Assembly: GCA_034687125.1 (NCBI GenBank)
Contig: JAQGBZ010000272.1
Location: 1-64,000, forward strand
Direction: 5' to 3'
DNA length: 64,000 nt
From: Neelides folsomi
Taxonomy: Eukaryota; Arthropoda; Collembola; Neelipleona; Neelidae
The notes below the pieces were generated by a model. The model was given only the letters and a program-made list of their open reading frames with translations. It was not told the origin of the DNA and did no database searches. The first letter of the stretch is position 1; every line of letters starts with the position of its first letter. Shown here piece after piece: positions 13,101 to 24,286 of this stretch. Position numbers and translations under genes: made by a program.

Positions 13101-14670
13101 GTCGAAAAATCCGAGCAAGCCGCACTTCAACCACTATTTATTCGAAAGTCTCAGCCTTTCAGTCAAGATTTCTTGCAAGGCCAATGTCCAATACGTTTCT
13201 GAATTCGAAAAGGCATTTTTCCCAATCTTTCAGCAAATTCTGTTCGCTGATGTGACTGGTTAGAATTAGCAATATTTTCTAAATGTCTATCATAAAACAA
13301 TATTTCGATAAAACATTAAAATAATGATAATTTTCTTATTTCAGAATTTATACCTTACGTATTTCAAATTTTGTCTCTTCTCCTTGAATTTCATTCAACG
13401 GGAATACCTGAACCATACATTGCCTTATTCCCTTGTCTTTTGGCTCCTCCACTTTGGGAACGTCCTGGAAATATTCATCCACTCGTCCGCCTTATTCAAT
13501 CTTTCATTGCCCGAGGTCCTGAGCAAATCCCTATAGACAAATTGGTAAAAAAGATAAACGAATAAGAAAAATCAAATTATTTAAGTAATTATTTAAATAT
13601 TTAAAAAAATCTTTCCAATTATTAAAGAACGCAATTCTTGGAGTATTTCAAAAGTTGATCGCCTCAAAGATGAATGACCATGAAGGATTTTATCTTGTTT
13701 CAAGCCTTATTGAACACATACCAGAGTAAGTTTTTTTATCTTGTTATTACTATATACTTAAAATTACCCATTAATTAAATTCATATGCTTACATATTTAA
13801 TTATTATAAAAAGTATGTAAATTAATTATGTATTCGTTATCAATAATATAAAAATTCTGACGTTGAAATTTTATTAAATAGCAAACTAATGGCCGAATAC
13901 ATCAAACAAATCTTTCTCGTGTTGTTCCAACGTTTGACTTCTTCAAAGACTACAAAATATATCAAAAGTCTTCTCGTATTCTTTGGGCTTTACACAGTAA
14001 AATATGGAGCTGCATCTTTTGTCCAAATTGTCGATTCCATTCAAGCAAAGATGTTCGCAATGGTTCTTGACCGACTTTTCATTTCTGAACTTCAAAAAGT
14101 GAGTGGGACGAATGAAAAAAAGCTTTGTGCAGTTGGAATTACCAAAATTCTTTGTGACATCCCTGAATACACCTTGTTGGGTGATTATGTGCCTTACTGG
14201 TAACTAATTTTTGATTAAATAAATGAAATTGATTTTTATTAATTTATGCGAAAACTTGAGATTTACTTTATTTTTGAAATTAGGCCTCCGTTGCTTCAAG
14301 CCTTAATTGGTCTCTTTGAACTTCCTGAAGACGAGACCATTCCAGAAAACGAGCACTTCATTGAAATTGAGGACACTCCTGGATATCAAACGGCATATTC
14401 TCAACTCGTTTTTGCTGGGAAAGCTGAAATCGATCCTCTGAAAGGTAGACTTTTAAAATTAATGATTCTAAATTGCATTAAATGGAATCACAATTTTAAT
14501 ATGAAATAGGAGCTGTGCCGGATCCTAAAGTCTTCTTGGCCCAAAGCCTTGGAAAGTTGTCAATTGGCCATCCTGGAAAAGTTCAGCCGTTGATTGCATC
14601 TGCCGTTGCACCCGAAGCTCAAAATTTCTTAAACAAGTACCTCGTGACAGCGAATGTCCAACTGAATTAA
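10125..14670 (+). CDS. CSE1L: Exportin-2 (importin-alpha re-exporter, CAS)
   Basis: HEAT-repeat karyopherin that returns importin-alpha to the cytoplasm in complex with RanGTP. Eighteen exons: 10125-10209, 10333-10478, 10618-10816, 10873-11018, 11098-11205, 11273-11365, 11481-11648, 11748-11877, 11973-12136, 12253-12442, 12527-12725, 12805-12908, 13010-13258, 13345-13544, 13628-13725, 13882-14199, 14284-14444 and 14510-14670. The spliced frame is 2919 nt, 972 residues, against 971 in human. Near-identical family blocks are visible: FKNFVKRNWKI, GDFHVINGVLRTAHSIFKRY, FKSNELW, HFxxIEDTPGYQTAYSQLVFAGK, KMFAMVLDR and FLAQSLGKLS. The N-terminal importin-beta-like domain covers roughly residues 1-370 and the CAS/CSE C-terminal domain roughly 520-960. 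Introns are mostly 55-150 bp. An AATAAA lies at 15074-15079. No frameshift or missing segment was seen. Confidence 0.97.
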
Positions 14671-15268
14671 AATACTTCGTGTCCCTAATCCAAATCCCAT
14701 AATTGTCTAAAATTTCCTTCTTTGTCATTTTATTTAAATTACTAATTTAATTTCTTATTGTTAATCTTTACTCTTCTTTAGAAATAAGTAGCTTACTTAT
14801 TGGAGTTAATAGTGAACTGTTAACGTACAATTTGTATTTGAGAGCATATTTCAAATCTCTTTGAATATGATCAAAATTGAAATAATTAAGAAAACTTTTA
14901 ACTTTATAATTTTTTAATTCTTTGGATCATTTTGGCTAGGAATTCTTTAATTTCAACTTTATAAAATAACTTAAATGTAGTATATGAAATTAACTTTTAA
15001 GAGTATCCATTTTATTTATTAACTAAATTAATTCTTGATTAAAATGATGTGTCACATCTTCAATTTTTGGAAAAATAAAATTGAATCTACAGATTTATAA
15101 TAAAAACATATTCAGTATTTATTTAATCAAACATGATTTTAATTAAATTGATCATACTATCAAAAGGCAAAGTCGCATATTAGCCATAACTTGGAAAGGT
15201 GCTATAAATTGCGCAATTGGAGCTACAAACTCGAAGTCTTCATGAAGACAAAATTTCCATAGGGCAAA
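14671..15268. other. Intergenic spacer CSE1L - PMPCB
   Basis: About 600 bp between two plus-strand genes. It holds the CSE1L 3' UTR, with an AATAAA at 15074-15079 inside an AT-rich stretch, and in its last 100-150 bp the start region of PMPCB, which is less AT-rich. Nothing else was recognised. Confidence 0.6.
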
Positions 15269-18200
15269 ATGGCGCTCCGGGCGGCTCGGTTCCTCCTCTA
15301 CTCCGCGAAAAAATCCCCGAAAAGTCCTTTAATCCATGGGGCAAATACGGTAACGACCTTTAAATATAGTCCTTAATTAATGAGTGTTCAAATATATTTT
15401 AATGGTTTAGGAAAAATGATCTTGTTATGGGAGAATCATCTGTTAAGCAGATTCTGTTTTAATGGCTAAAGTTATGTAATTGATTTAATTTTAGAGTCGT
15501 CACCTGAGTTTGGGATGTCCGGTTTTATCGACTGGGTTGCAATATAATAAGGCTCTTTTAAATACTCCACCTACTCGAGTGACGACGATCGATAATGGAA
15601 TCCGAGTAGCCACTGAAGACTCGGGCGGTTTAACAGCCACAGTTGGGATTTGGATTGATGCTGGTTCTCGGTATGAAAATGACGAGAACAACGGAGTGGC
15701 CCATTTCCTCGAACACATGGCTTTTAAGGTAAAACCAGAAGCTAAGATCATCTGAATCTGATTATACAATACTTACTTAATTGTATTAAAATTTAATTTA
15801 AATAAATGGATTTTTAGGGAACGAAAAAAAGGACACAGGCTGATTTAGAAAAAGAGATTGAAAATATGGGAGGACACTTAAACGCTTATACATCACGAGA
15901 ACAAACAGTTTATTACGCCAAGTGTCTTTCAACCGACATTGAACACGCATTAGAAATATTGTCGGATATTCTTCAGAATTCTAAGTAATAATCTCATTCA
16001 ATTCTTTGCCTTTATTTTACTTATAAAACATGATCGATATTTTATTTAATTAGAGATATAACAAGAAGAATTATAAAGATTAGCCTGTTATTGTTACGTT
16101 AATTGTACAATTGTAATTTTGCCATTACATTCATTTTCATTAGCATTTAACATCAAACTATGTATAAATTAATTCATTTGTTTAGGTTTGAAGAGTCCCA
16201 AATGGAAAGAGAGCGAAGCGTGATTCTTCGAGAGATGCAAGAAGTCGAAACCAATCTCCAGGAAGTTGTGTTTGATCACCTTCATGCAACAGCTTACCAG
16301 GTAATATTCTACAAAATATTTCATAAATACCAAAAATAAAATTATTTTACATTTTTACAACTGAGGTTTTTATAATTTTTATAATGTATTTTATTTACCA
16401 ATATTATTTATACCTTATTTAGTTGATCAATCTATTGAATCAATCTATTTGAATCAAAAACTAAACAGTGTAAATCTGTAAAATGAATGAAAATGGAAGA
16501 TAATAATTTTAACCTTGTCCTAAATAGGGAACTCCACTTGGGCGTACTATTTTGGGCCCAACCGAAAACATCCAAAACATGAAAAGAGAACAGTTATCCG
16601 AGTATGTCGACACTCATTACAAAGGACCGAGGATGGTTGTAGCCGGAGCCGGAGGAGTCCCCCATGATGCATTAGTCAAATTCACGCAAAAACACTTCGG
16701 ATCAATTCGAGTCGATTATGCAAATACGGAGATTCCCAGTTTACCACAAAAGTGTCGGTTTACAGGATCGGATCTCCGAGTTCGAGATGACTCGCTTCCT
16801 TTAGCCCATGTCGCAATGGCTGTTGAAGGATGCGGATGGAAGGATCCAGACAACATCCCACTCATGGTTGCTAACACAATCATTGGGAGTTGGGACCGGT
16901 CTCAGGTTACTTATTAAAATATTCAGCACCAATACCCATTTCCCATTATTCAATGAAAATCCCCTTATGTATTGTCACTTCCCAACGCTACCATTAAGTA
17001 GGCATAACATGATGTTAGTTGTTTCTTATCGTTTTTGGCTATTTAAATTCAGTTTATTGATCTTACTCGCATATTCCCCAATTTAATATCAAATATTTCT
17101 TTGATCTGCTCGGATAAAGCCTCTTCGGCTAACTATACCGAATAGTTAGAGACTGAGCGGAAAATAAATAGTCGACATCGGAGGGCTTGTTCCACTGTTG
17201 AGAATGAGTACTAGTTTTTACTTGTCGACACATTTAGAAAAAACAAAAAAACTGTAGGATTTATTCTACATATTAATCTATAAATACGTATTAAATACCA
17301 AACAGACAATTAAATGTTATGCTATACTAACATTAAGTAGGTATAAATATTTATTTTGAAAATCATTGATTTGAAAACAAATCATAGGTAGTTATTATTA
17401 GCCCAATTTCTACAATCATTTCCGATTTATTTATGCCATTCAATAGTGAGTTAATGGAATTGTGGTGGATAATTGATGATTTATTGTAGGTGGGGGGCTC
17501 AGTGAGTGGATCCAATTTGGCTGAAGCTGCTTCGAAGATGGGCTTTGCTCATGGCTTCCAAGCCTTTAATACATGCTATAAGGATACTGGCCTCTGGGGC
17601 GTGTATTTCATTTCCGATCCTCTCACCATCGAGGTACTTTATTATAAATCATAATTGAAATGAATTTTGCCCAGATTTCAATTCACCAACCTATATGTAT
17701 TATTATGTATATGATTGCAGAACTTTGTCTTCAACGTTCAACACGAATGGATGCGTCTCTGCACTAATGTTACTGAATCGGAAGTTGAACGGGCCAAGAA
17801 CACATTGAGGACGAACATGCTTTTGCAACTCGATGGAACGACTCCAACCTGTGAGGACATTGGAAGACAGATGCTTTGCTATGACCGTCGAGTCCCGCTC
17901 AATGAACTCGAAGCCAGAATCGATGTAAGGAATAATTCAGGATTATTTTTTAACATTAAACACACTATTATTTAATAATTCAATGATATTTATACATAGG
18001 TAATATGTATTATATATTTTATGGTTAAAATTTAATGTGTTTAATAACTTTTTTAATAGCATTTTTATATTTCGTTTAATTTTTAATCTAATTTAATGTG
18101 AGTTAATGAACTGAATATATTTTTTAATGTTTAGGCATTGAGAATAATATATTTCATTTTCTGTTCTTTTTGTAATTTTCAGGCCGTGGACGCGAAGATG

Positions 18201-18323
18201 ATCCGTGATGTTTGTTATCACTACGTTTACAACCGTTGCCCAGCTGTCGCAGCAGTAGGCCCTATTGAACAACTACCTGACTACAACGTTATTAGATCTT
18301 CTATGTACTGGCTTCGCCTTTAA
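15269..18323 (+). CDS. PMPCB: Mitochondrial processing peptidase, beta subunit
   Basis: Catalytic subunit of the M16 zinc metallopeptidase that removes presequences from imported matrix proteins. Eight exons: 15269-15349, 15495-15728, 15818-15984, 16186-16300, 16528-16905, 17490-17633, 17721-17924 and 18183-18323, giving 487 residues (human 489). The first exon encodes a short basic presequence ([15 protein letters not shown]). The inverted zinc motif HFLEH is at residues 97-101, and the third ligand Glu is in ILREM near residue 177, about 76 residues later as the family requires. [15 protein letters not shown], the glycine-rich loop region [12 protein letters not shown] and the C-terminal PIEQLPDY are also diagnostic. 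Intron 5 (about 580 bp) contains a structured GC-richer patch (listed separately). Its donor, CAG/GTTACT, is weak but gives the only in-frame join. A poly(A) signal follows at 18401-18406. Confidence 0.97.
17129..17149. repeat. Perfect short hairpin in PMPCB intron 5
   Basis: CTAACTAT, a five-base loop ACCGA, then ATAGTTAG: an 8-bp perfect inverted repeat. It is preceded immediately by a second small hairpin (AGCC-TCTTC-GGCT, 17119-17131, sharing a few bases) and lies in a 17.10-17.23 kb patch less AT-rich than the rest of the intron. I tested it mentally against tRNA and spliceosomal snRNA landmarks and found no match. Function unknown; it may be part of a decayed short interspersed element. 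Confidence 0.45.
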
Positions 18324-18400
18324 TCTTCCTTACAAAACTATTAGTGACTTTTATTCGTAAGAAAATTTAATTAAACCCTCACAGTGTGTAAGCCACATTA

Positions 18401-18406
18401 AATAAA
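18401..18406 (+). terminator. PMPCB poly(A) signal
   Basis: Canonical AATAAA 78 nt after the PMPCB stop codon, followed by AT-rich sequence. It is the nearest canonical hexamer downstream of the gene. Confidence 0.6.
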
Positions 18407-19098
18407 CATACAACAAGGATTTTCTTCTTTTACTTCCATTCAACGAACTCATCAATTTTAGCAAATCAAAGAACTGGCAGCATACAATAACATCTCATTC
18501 CACTCACTTAAATGTGTCACATGTCACTTATGAATGACTATGACTGGTTAATCTGGTTAACTAACTATGTAGTTTAATTTCATTCATTAATGTGAACATG
18601 GATGGCTTCATATATAATTTTAAATAAAAAGCCAATATTATACACTCATCATTTTTTCATTGAATCCATTGAAAGTTAAATGAATTTTGAAACAATCATA
18701 CTATAATGAATCCAATCAACATATAAAGAGAGCTTTAATTTATGATCAAAACATTGAATCCTGTTATTTTATGTCGAACTACAAAATTTAACAAATATTT
18801 GTATATTATGATAGTATTCATAAAATATATTCGACGCTTATTTGAAAATTAGAATAAATTGAGGATTTAATTGGAATAAAGTGATTAAACTTATTTAACA
18901 TATTGATCCCCAAAGTAGACAATAAATATACCAATTCTCATGAAGATTCACATTCATCATTAATTCATTATATGTAATACCTTACATATCATACCTATAC
19001 ATAAGCTATAGATTGTGTTTGTGTGTGTAATATACGTAATAGTTAAGTATTTGAGAAAATTTCAAGAATAAAAAATAAAATGTAAAAATTTTGAGAAT
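18407..19098. other. Convergent intergenic region
   Basis: About 690 bp between the PMPCB 3' end (+) and the 3' end of the small membrane protein gene (-), so it should contain only two 3' ends. AT-rich. A GTGTTTGTGTGTGT tract lies near 19014-19027. No coding exon was seen. Confidence 0.55.
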
Positions 19099-19598
19099 TT
19101 ATGAGTAGTCGAACGACTCGAACCGCTGTGGATACTCTGAGCATTCTGAGTATTCTGGATATTTAAGATCTTCATCACGTTGGTCGCAGCAGCAGCATCC
19201 CATGAGTGATATTAAAAGGCTGATTACCGTGATCATCGTGGCTGCAAAATACACGACCCATCTATAATGTATTAATTATCATAAGGTGATTAAAAATATT
19301 TAAATTGAAGATTATATAGTAAATGGCTAAAGGTTAACAAACTAAAAATGTAATTCACACAATTGACTAAATAGCGTAATAAATATAATAATTGGTTGGT
19401 GTTAAATTCATACACTGTATTATCTTGACTGCATCCGGAGCAATTTGTATGCGTCAGATTTCCTTCTTGGTATGGGCTCTGGCTTGTAACGTTCCTGGAG
19501 AGCTTGTCGCTTTTATTATATGGAAGCTGCCCACTCACAACTTCCAGAATCAACAAGTAGATCATGGTGAGAAGGAAAAACGACGCGAATAAAATCAT
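19099..19598 (-). CDS. Small single-pass membrane protein, paralogue A
   Basis: Two exons, 19414-19598 and 19099-19261, joined in phase 2 (donor GT/GTATGA, acceptor TTATAG), encode 115 residues. Visible layout: a hydrophobic signal peptide at residues 1-23 (ending VVSG); a 40-residue polar segment with four N-glycosylation sequons (NKS, NVT, NLT, NCS) and two cysteines; a transmembrane helix at about 63-83 starting right at the intron; a juxtamembrane GCCCCD cysteine cluster that could be palmitoylated; and a short acidic, Tyr/Ser-rich tail (EYSECSEYPQ, then FESFDYS at the end). This predicts a type I surface or secretory-pathway protein. I do not recognise a named family. The gene at 24.3-24.8 kb has the same architecture and intron phase, which supports both models. 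An open-frame scan misses exon 2, which contains the membrane helix. Confidence 0.7.
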
Positions 19599-20673
19599 TC
19601 AATAGAGAATCCGCACAACGATGGAACTCAACTTTTGATATTTATCTTTCTCTTTTGGTAAGATGTGGAGATTTTAGACTTTTATATTATTTGGATTGTG
19701 TGTGATATATTCAATATTTTTGAGATTTACTTTCAGATGTGGCCACAAATAAAAACTTGATAAAAACTATATAACTTTATAACTACAACTTTAACGGACT
19801 TGTTATATGTTTTATTAGCTGAAATGTATTTTACATATATAGGTTAAATGAGGGATAAAATGATTCACAAATTCAATGTTGGTTTGAGTGTGTAAATATT
19901 TAAATCAATTTTTGGATAAAGTAATTAGCTATATCAATAGAAATGGTATATTTGAAAGTCAATATGGTGGAACTTTCACTTGGATGAGATTCATTTCCAC
20001 GAATTTAAGGAGTTGTGTATTTATATAATACTTGTGTATTTATATGAGTATTTACATATATGGTATATTTATACTATTTACGATGCACTATACAGATACA
20101 CTAGTTAAATATATCCATTCATAAATCTTACCAAAGAGTAATTATAGAGTCATTTAAATTCACATTTATCTTGTTACGCAATTACGCAAATGGAAACTGT
20201 GAAACTGTGGTTTAGATATTTTTGCCCAACTGGTTGTTTTTATGGTTTGTTGGTAAATAACTCGAGATTGGTTTCACTTCTTGTGGAGATAAAAGTGAAA
20301 TAACGTTTTCCTCCTATTTATGAATATTTGCTTAAGAGGCAATTGGAACCTCTCGTTAATCCTTTAAGGTGAAGAAAGGGATTGGGAGGGGATTGAGCTT
20401 TGTCTACTTTTAGAATTAAGATCTTGATTTATTTTGACTAAAGTTATTGTTTTCCTTCCCGCTGTTTCCCGATTCGGATCTTGAGATAAAACTCAGTTGC
20501 CTTTCTTCATCACACGCAGAGAGTTTTACCTATTTCTTTAAAGGTTAAAAGGAAGGAGGAAATCCATGTGCTTTCCTCGCTCTTACGAGGACCTGACTGA
20601 GACTGAGCTGGGGAAAACACCAAAACCCCCCCAAAACACGTCCGGAGTGAAAAGAGAGGATAGGAGGAGGAAA

Positions 20674-20730
20674 TATATAAATATATCCCTTCTTTCTATA
20701 CACATCCTTTCGATCATTCCGAATCAGTCC
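20674..20730 (+). promoter_or_regulatory. Candidate TATA promoter of unknown target
   Basis: TATATAAAT at 20674-20682 follows a purine-rich tract. Downstream are TCATTCC (A at about 20715) and TCAGTCC (20724-20730), both fitting the arthropod initiator TCAKTY. The spacing to the better initiator (about 50 bp) is longer than the usual 30, and no plus-strand gene was found downstream, so this is only suggestive. Confidence 0.2.
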
Positions 20731-22752
20731 GAATCTCATCCGAAATGATCAGGATACACACGAGTACTCAACCGTTACTAGACGCTTTAAACAAATATCA
20801 ACTCAAGGGAGAATAATAGAAATAGATGATAGACATGTAAGGAGAAAGTAAATAACAATTATAAATAGTAGACCAATTTACTTACTTTTAATATTATAAA
20901 TAAATATCAACATTATTATATCAATATAATTCAATCTATTTTAATTTTGTATAAATGCATAATATTTATTTTTGTATCAAAATGACTTTTATTAGTAATA
21001 TTCAATTACCAATATGTAATGTATTTGGTATTCGGATTGTAATTTACCTTATTATATAAGATTCCGACTTGATTGGTTCTCTAAATTTAGACAATTCTCA
21101 TCACAATGGTTCGGCCTGGTTAAGTCATTAAATTGAATAAATAGAAAGTTCTTCAGTTTCGTTCTTCAAAACCATTTAATGGCATTGTAAGGTAATAGAT
21201 TAATAAAGTACGTCAGCAATCAACTTGAAGTTTACAACTTCCTTTCGCTCCTTTATACAAATTCAAGTTTACATCATTTCTCCATCCCTTATTTGTTCCA
21301 TTGTTCATATACATTTATAAGTAAAGTAGGTGACGTATCAAATGTTGGAAAAGCCATAACATAATTAAATGCTCTGTCAAAGGGCAGAAAGAGCAAGGAA
21401 CTGCCATATGTTATTATACAGATATATTTACAAAAGGGTAAGAACTGATATGAACAAATACACATGCAAATAACATACAAATAAGACCCAAATACTTTAC
21501 TAATACATGTTGGTAATGTATTAGATACATAAATACCATTCCCGTCCTCTTGTATCCGTCAGTGAGGGAGAGAATAAAGGGTTCATTAAAAAGGGAATTA
21601 GAAACTCATTTTGTTCGCGTCCTCGGGGCGGGGAATCCTCGAGGTCGGGTAATGATGAAATCCCTCATCGGCTCTTCGTAGAGCTCTCGACGGGGAACCG
21701 AGGAAATTCAAACGATGCTTTCACTCCTTTTCCGTACACAAAAGCTTAATTAATTCCGAGAAACGCCTCAAACTCCTCGACATGCTTCATCCCATGTGTG
21801 TTTAGCAGAGTCTCTTTGATTCGTCCTTCTATTATTCGTGGACCTTTTCCATATTTTTTCATATCGGCGGTGTTCGGGAAAAGCTCTGGAATCAAATTAC
21901 ACTTTGTCTAGAAAAATTCTTCCACGGTGCTCGAATGTCTTTATTAATAACTCTCTTTTCTTTTCACCATATTTCTCCATATAAAACATGGTGGCGGATC
22001 TTTTTATTTTTTTTAGACCAAAGTTTATTACTAATACACAGGAAGGAAGAATGAAAAAATGTTGAGATACTTTCAACTCCAACAAAATATTTTTTTCCCA
22101 TTGATTTGACTATCTCACTTGCAATCTGGAAGTTGGATACATTGAGAGATCACGCCTTTGAAAAGTTTTGGAAGAAAGGAAATTGAACTAAGGATCTTTA
22201 GGATGTGACATGTCCTTATACCTGGTATTTTTGGAGAAAAGAAAGGTGAACTTTAAGAATTGTTCTTTTTCTTCTAAAAGGAAGTTGGGATGAAAGGAAG
22301 CGAAGAATTATAATAAATAAATTGGTCCGGAGAGGTTTGATTTGATTTTCCCCCATTTGGAACGGAGGGTGAAAGATCGGGAGTCTCAAAGGCGTCTTTA
22401 GGCGACATTTTATTTTTCCAATTTTTTTCATTTATTACTTTCCCCTTCAGCTACTCAATTCACATTGGAATTGGGAGAAATGCCTTTTGGGTAATAAAGT
22501 AATAATGCAATTTGTAAATGGATGGGGCTCTCTTCCCAATTTTCTCATCCAAATGAAATGAGGTGAAAGTCAAAAAGAGTAATATATTATCATGGAATAA
22601 CCATCATTGATATACCCTGCTTATTATGCTATACCTTAATTAACCTTAAATGTGGAGCAGACCTCGTAATAAAGTATACATATAAGTAAGTGAACGATAA
22701 TATCTACATGATAATATCACACCTTATTATGTAAGTATTATCTGTAGATACT

Positions 22753-22803
22753 TACGTATGTTAATAATGTTAACTTATGTTAACATTGTTATTAACATAT
22801 GTA
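22753..22803. repeat. Long imperfect hairpin
   Basis: Arms of 22 and 25 nt (left 22753-22774, right 22779-22803) pair with one mismatch and a 3-nt bulge around a TTAT loop. The arms contain repeated GTTAAC/TTAATAA words. It lies in a very AT-rich stretch with further small TATATA-type palindromes up to about 22.9 kb. It could be a miniature TIR element remnant; no flanking duplication is clear. Confidence 0.5.
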
Positions 22804-23152
22804 TGTATTTGCTATATAGCTATATTACATAAATATTAGTACAATACTTATGCCTATGTACCATGATACTTATGATACTTAGGTATATGTACCCATACCC
22901 ATTTATGTATGTGTAACTGAACCTTGTTTTATTATGAAATAACTGTAATAAGTATGCATGAAGGAACTTTCAAACTCCCTACATTAAATAATTCTCCCTC
23001 CATACCCAATTTCCACAGAAGGTATTGTAGATAAATTGACGTTGAGTTTGAGTGAAAAAGCTATTAAAAGTTATTTAACTACGTATTATTATGTATAATT
23101 AAGCAACAATTTGTGCAGTTAAAGTATAAACGTTATTAAAATACAGAGTGGG

Positions 23153-23208
23153 CCATAAGTTGTTTTCTTTGTATACATTGTTTATTTAACAAAGAAAGCA
23201 ACTTATGG
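23153..23208. repeat. 20-bp-arm hairpin (MITE-like)
   Basis: Left arm CCATAAGTTG + TTTTCTTTGT and right arm at 23189-23208 pair over 20 nt with one G-T type mismatch, separated by a 16-nt AT loop. The flanking CAGAGTGGGCC at the left resembles the CAGxGTGGGCCATAA start seen in many Tc1/mariner termini. It lies 27 bp from the larger TIR element. Confidence 0.55.
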
Positions 23209-23234
23209 TACAGATACTTAAAAATATATAAAGT

Positions 23235-23799
23235 GGGTCATCGATTGCATTCGGAACACTTTTGATATCTTATTAAATTTACTTCTTATTATGGAAATAT
23301 TTACAGACAAATGGCCATTTTTTCACTAAATACCATCTATTCAATAAAATTAAATTCCTACTTTGGTTAAAATATCATGGGAAAGATATTTAATTCCAAA
23401 TTAGATGGAATGGTATAGGCGTTTTTAATTTTGAATATCTTATAGTGAATAATCCAAGTTAAAGTTAAAGAGTTTGGCCAAGATATTGAATAATTGACAA
23501 TTACGATAATGAGAAAGCAAATTAGATCAAGAAAATATGGTAAAATATGCCACCAATAGTGCAAACTCCTAGAAATGTTAACGAAAATGTCAGGAAGGAG
23601 AAACTTTTACCTCCATGTTTAAATGGAGTATTCTTAAAACTCCAGAAAATTTTTGATCTGTTGATAGAGAAAGTGTCCAACGTGTCTATTATGCACTGGG
23701 AAGAAGGCTTAACCATATTTACATGTATACAGAAAATAAAAATTAGATTAACAACAGAAAACTTAAATAAAGTAATGTTCCGAATGCACTCGATGACCC
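23235..23799. mobile_element. 565-bp element with 24-bp terminal inverted repeats
   Basis: The ends GGGTCATCGA(T/G)TGCATTCGGAACA (left 23235-23258, right reverse complement 23776-23799) match at 23 of 24 positions. This is far beyond chance and defines a small DNA-transposon-like element. The interior carries overlapping open frames on both strands (plus-strand 23547-23804, minus-strand 23522-23842) but no recognisable DDE motif, so it is probably non-autonomous or decayed. No clear target-site duplication was identified. It belongs to an unassigned family. Confidence 0.65.
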
Positions 23800-24286
23800 T
23801 GTAGTTAACAAGTTCGATATTGAGGATATGTATGGATGCCAATTTAACACTTGCTATGAATATGTGGAGTGGATAAGTTCTTTACAGAAATGATCCCATA
23901 AACTCAAATATAACAAAAGTTACATAAAATGAGATATGAAAATGATGATTTATGTAATTCATAAACGAAATGGATTTTTGCCCAAGATGGAGAGATAGTA
24001 AATGCATTATGTAAGCCGGAGAAATTATTGACTGTGTTAAATTAATTCACAACCAACACAGTGGCCATTAAACGATTATAAAATGAAGACTGAAGATCTC
24101 TGTCATTAGAGATTTTGCAGAGTTCATGCATAAAACATAATGAACTTAATGACACTTAATGTCTCTTGCTGACATGAGGGAACGTGTGAAAATAATAAAT
24201 GTAAGCTGTCGTTTTGAGGAACTACTTTACACAAAAGGGTTTTTAATTGCTTCATTAATTTTCATTGTATGAGATTCATTTATTCA

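Larger units (their letters stand above)
19599..24286. other. Long intergenic region with small inverted-repeat elements
   Basis: Between the two paralogous membrane-protein genes. It contains a TATA-like promoter candidate near 20.67 kb, a GC-richer patch near 21.60-21.73 kb, a long imperfect hairpin at 22753-22803, a hairpin at 23153-23208 and a TIR element at 23235-23799, listed separately. Several open frames of 60-106 codons occur but overlap one another on both strands, lack splice signals and look like chance in AT-rich DNA. Confidence 0.5.

Noticed and set aside
16808-17086. 92-codon plus-strand frame
   Set aside because: Overlaps PMPCB exon 5 in another frame and runs into intron 5.
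20566-20748. 60-codon plus-strand frame
   Set aside because: It spans the TATA-like region and has a low-complexity Lys/Pro composition; no splice or family support.
23522-23842. 106-codon minus-strand frame inside the TIR element
   Set aside because: No DDE or helix-turn-helix motif that I can recognise; an equally long frame lies opposite it on the plus strand.
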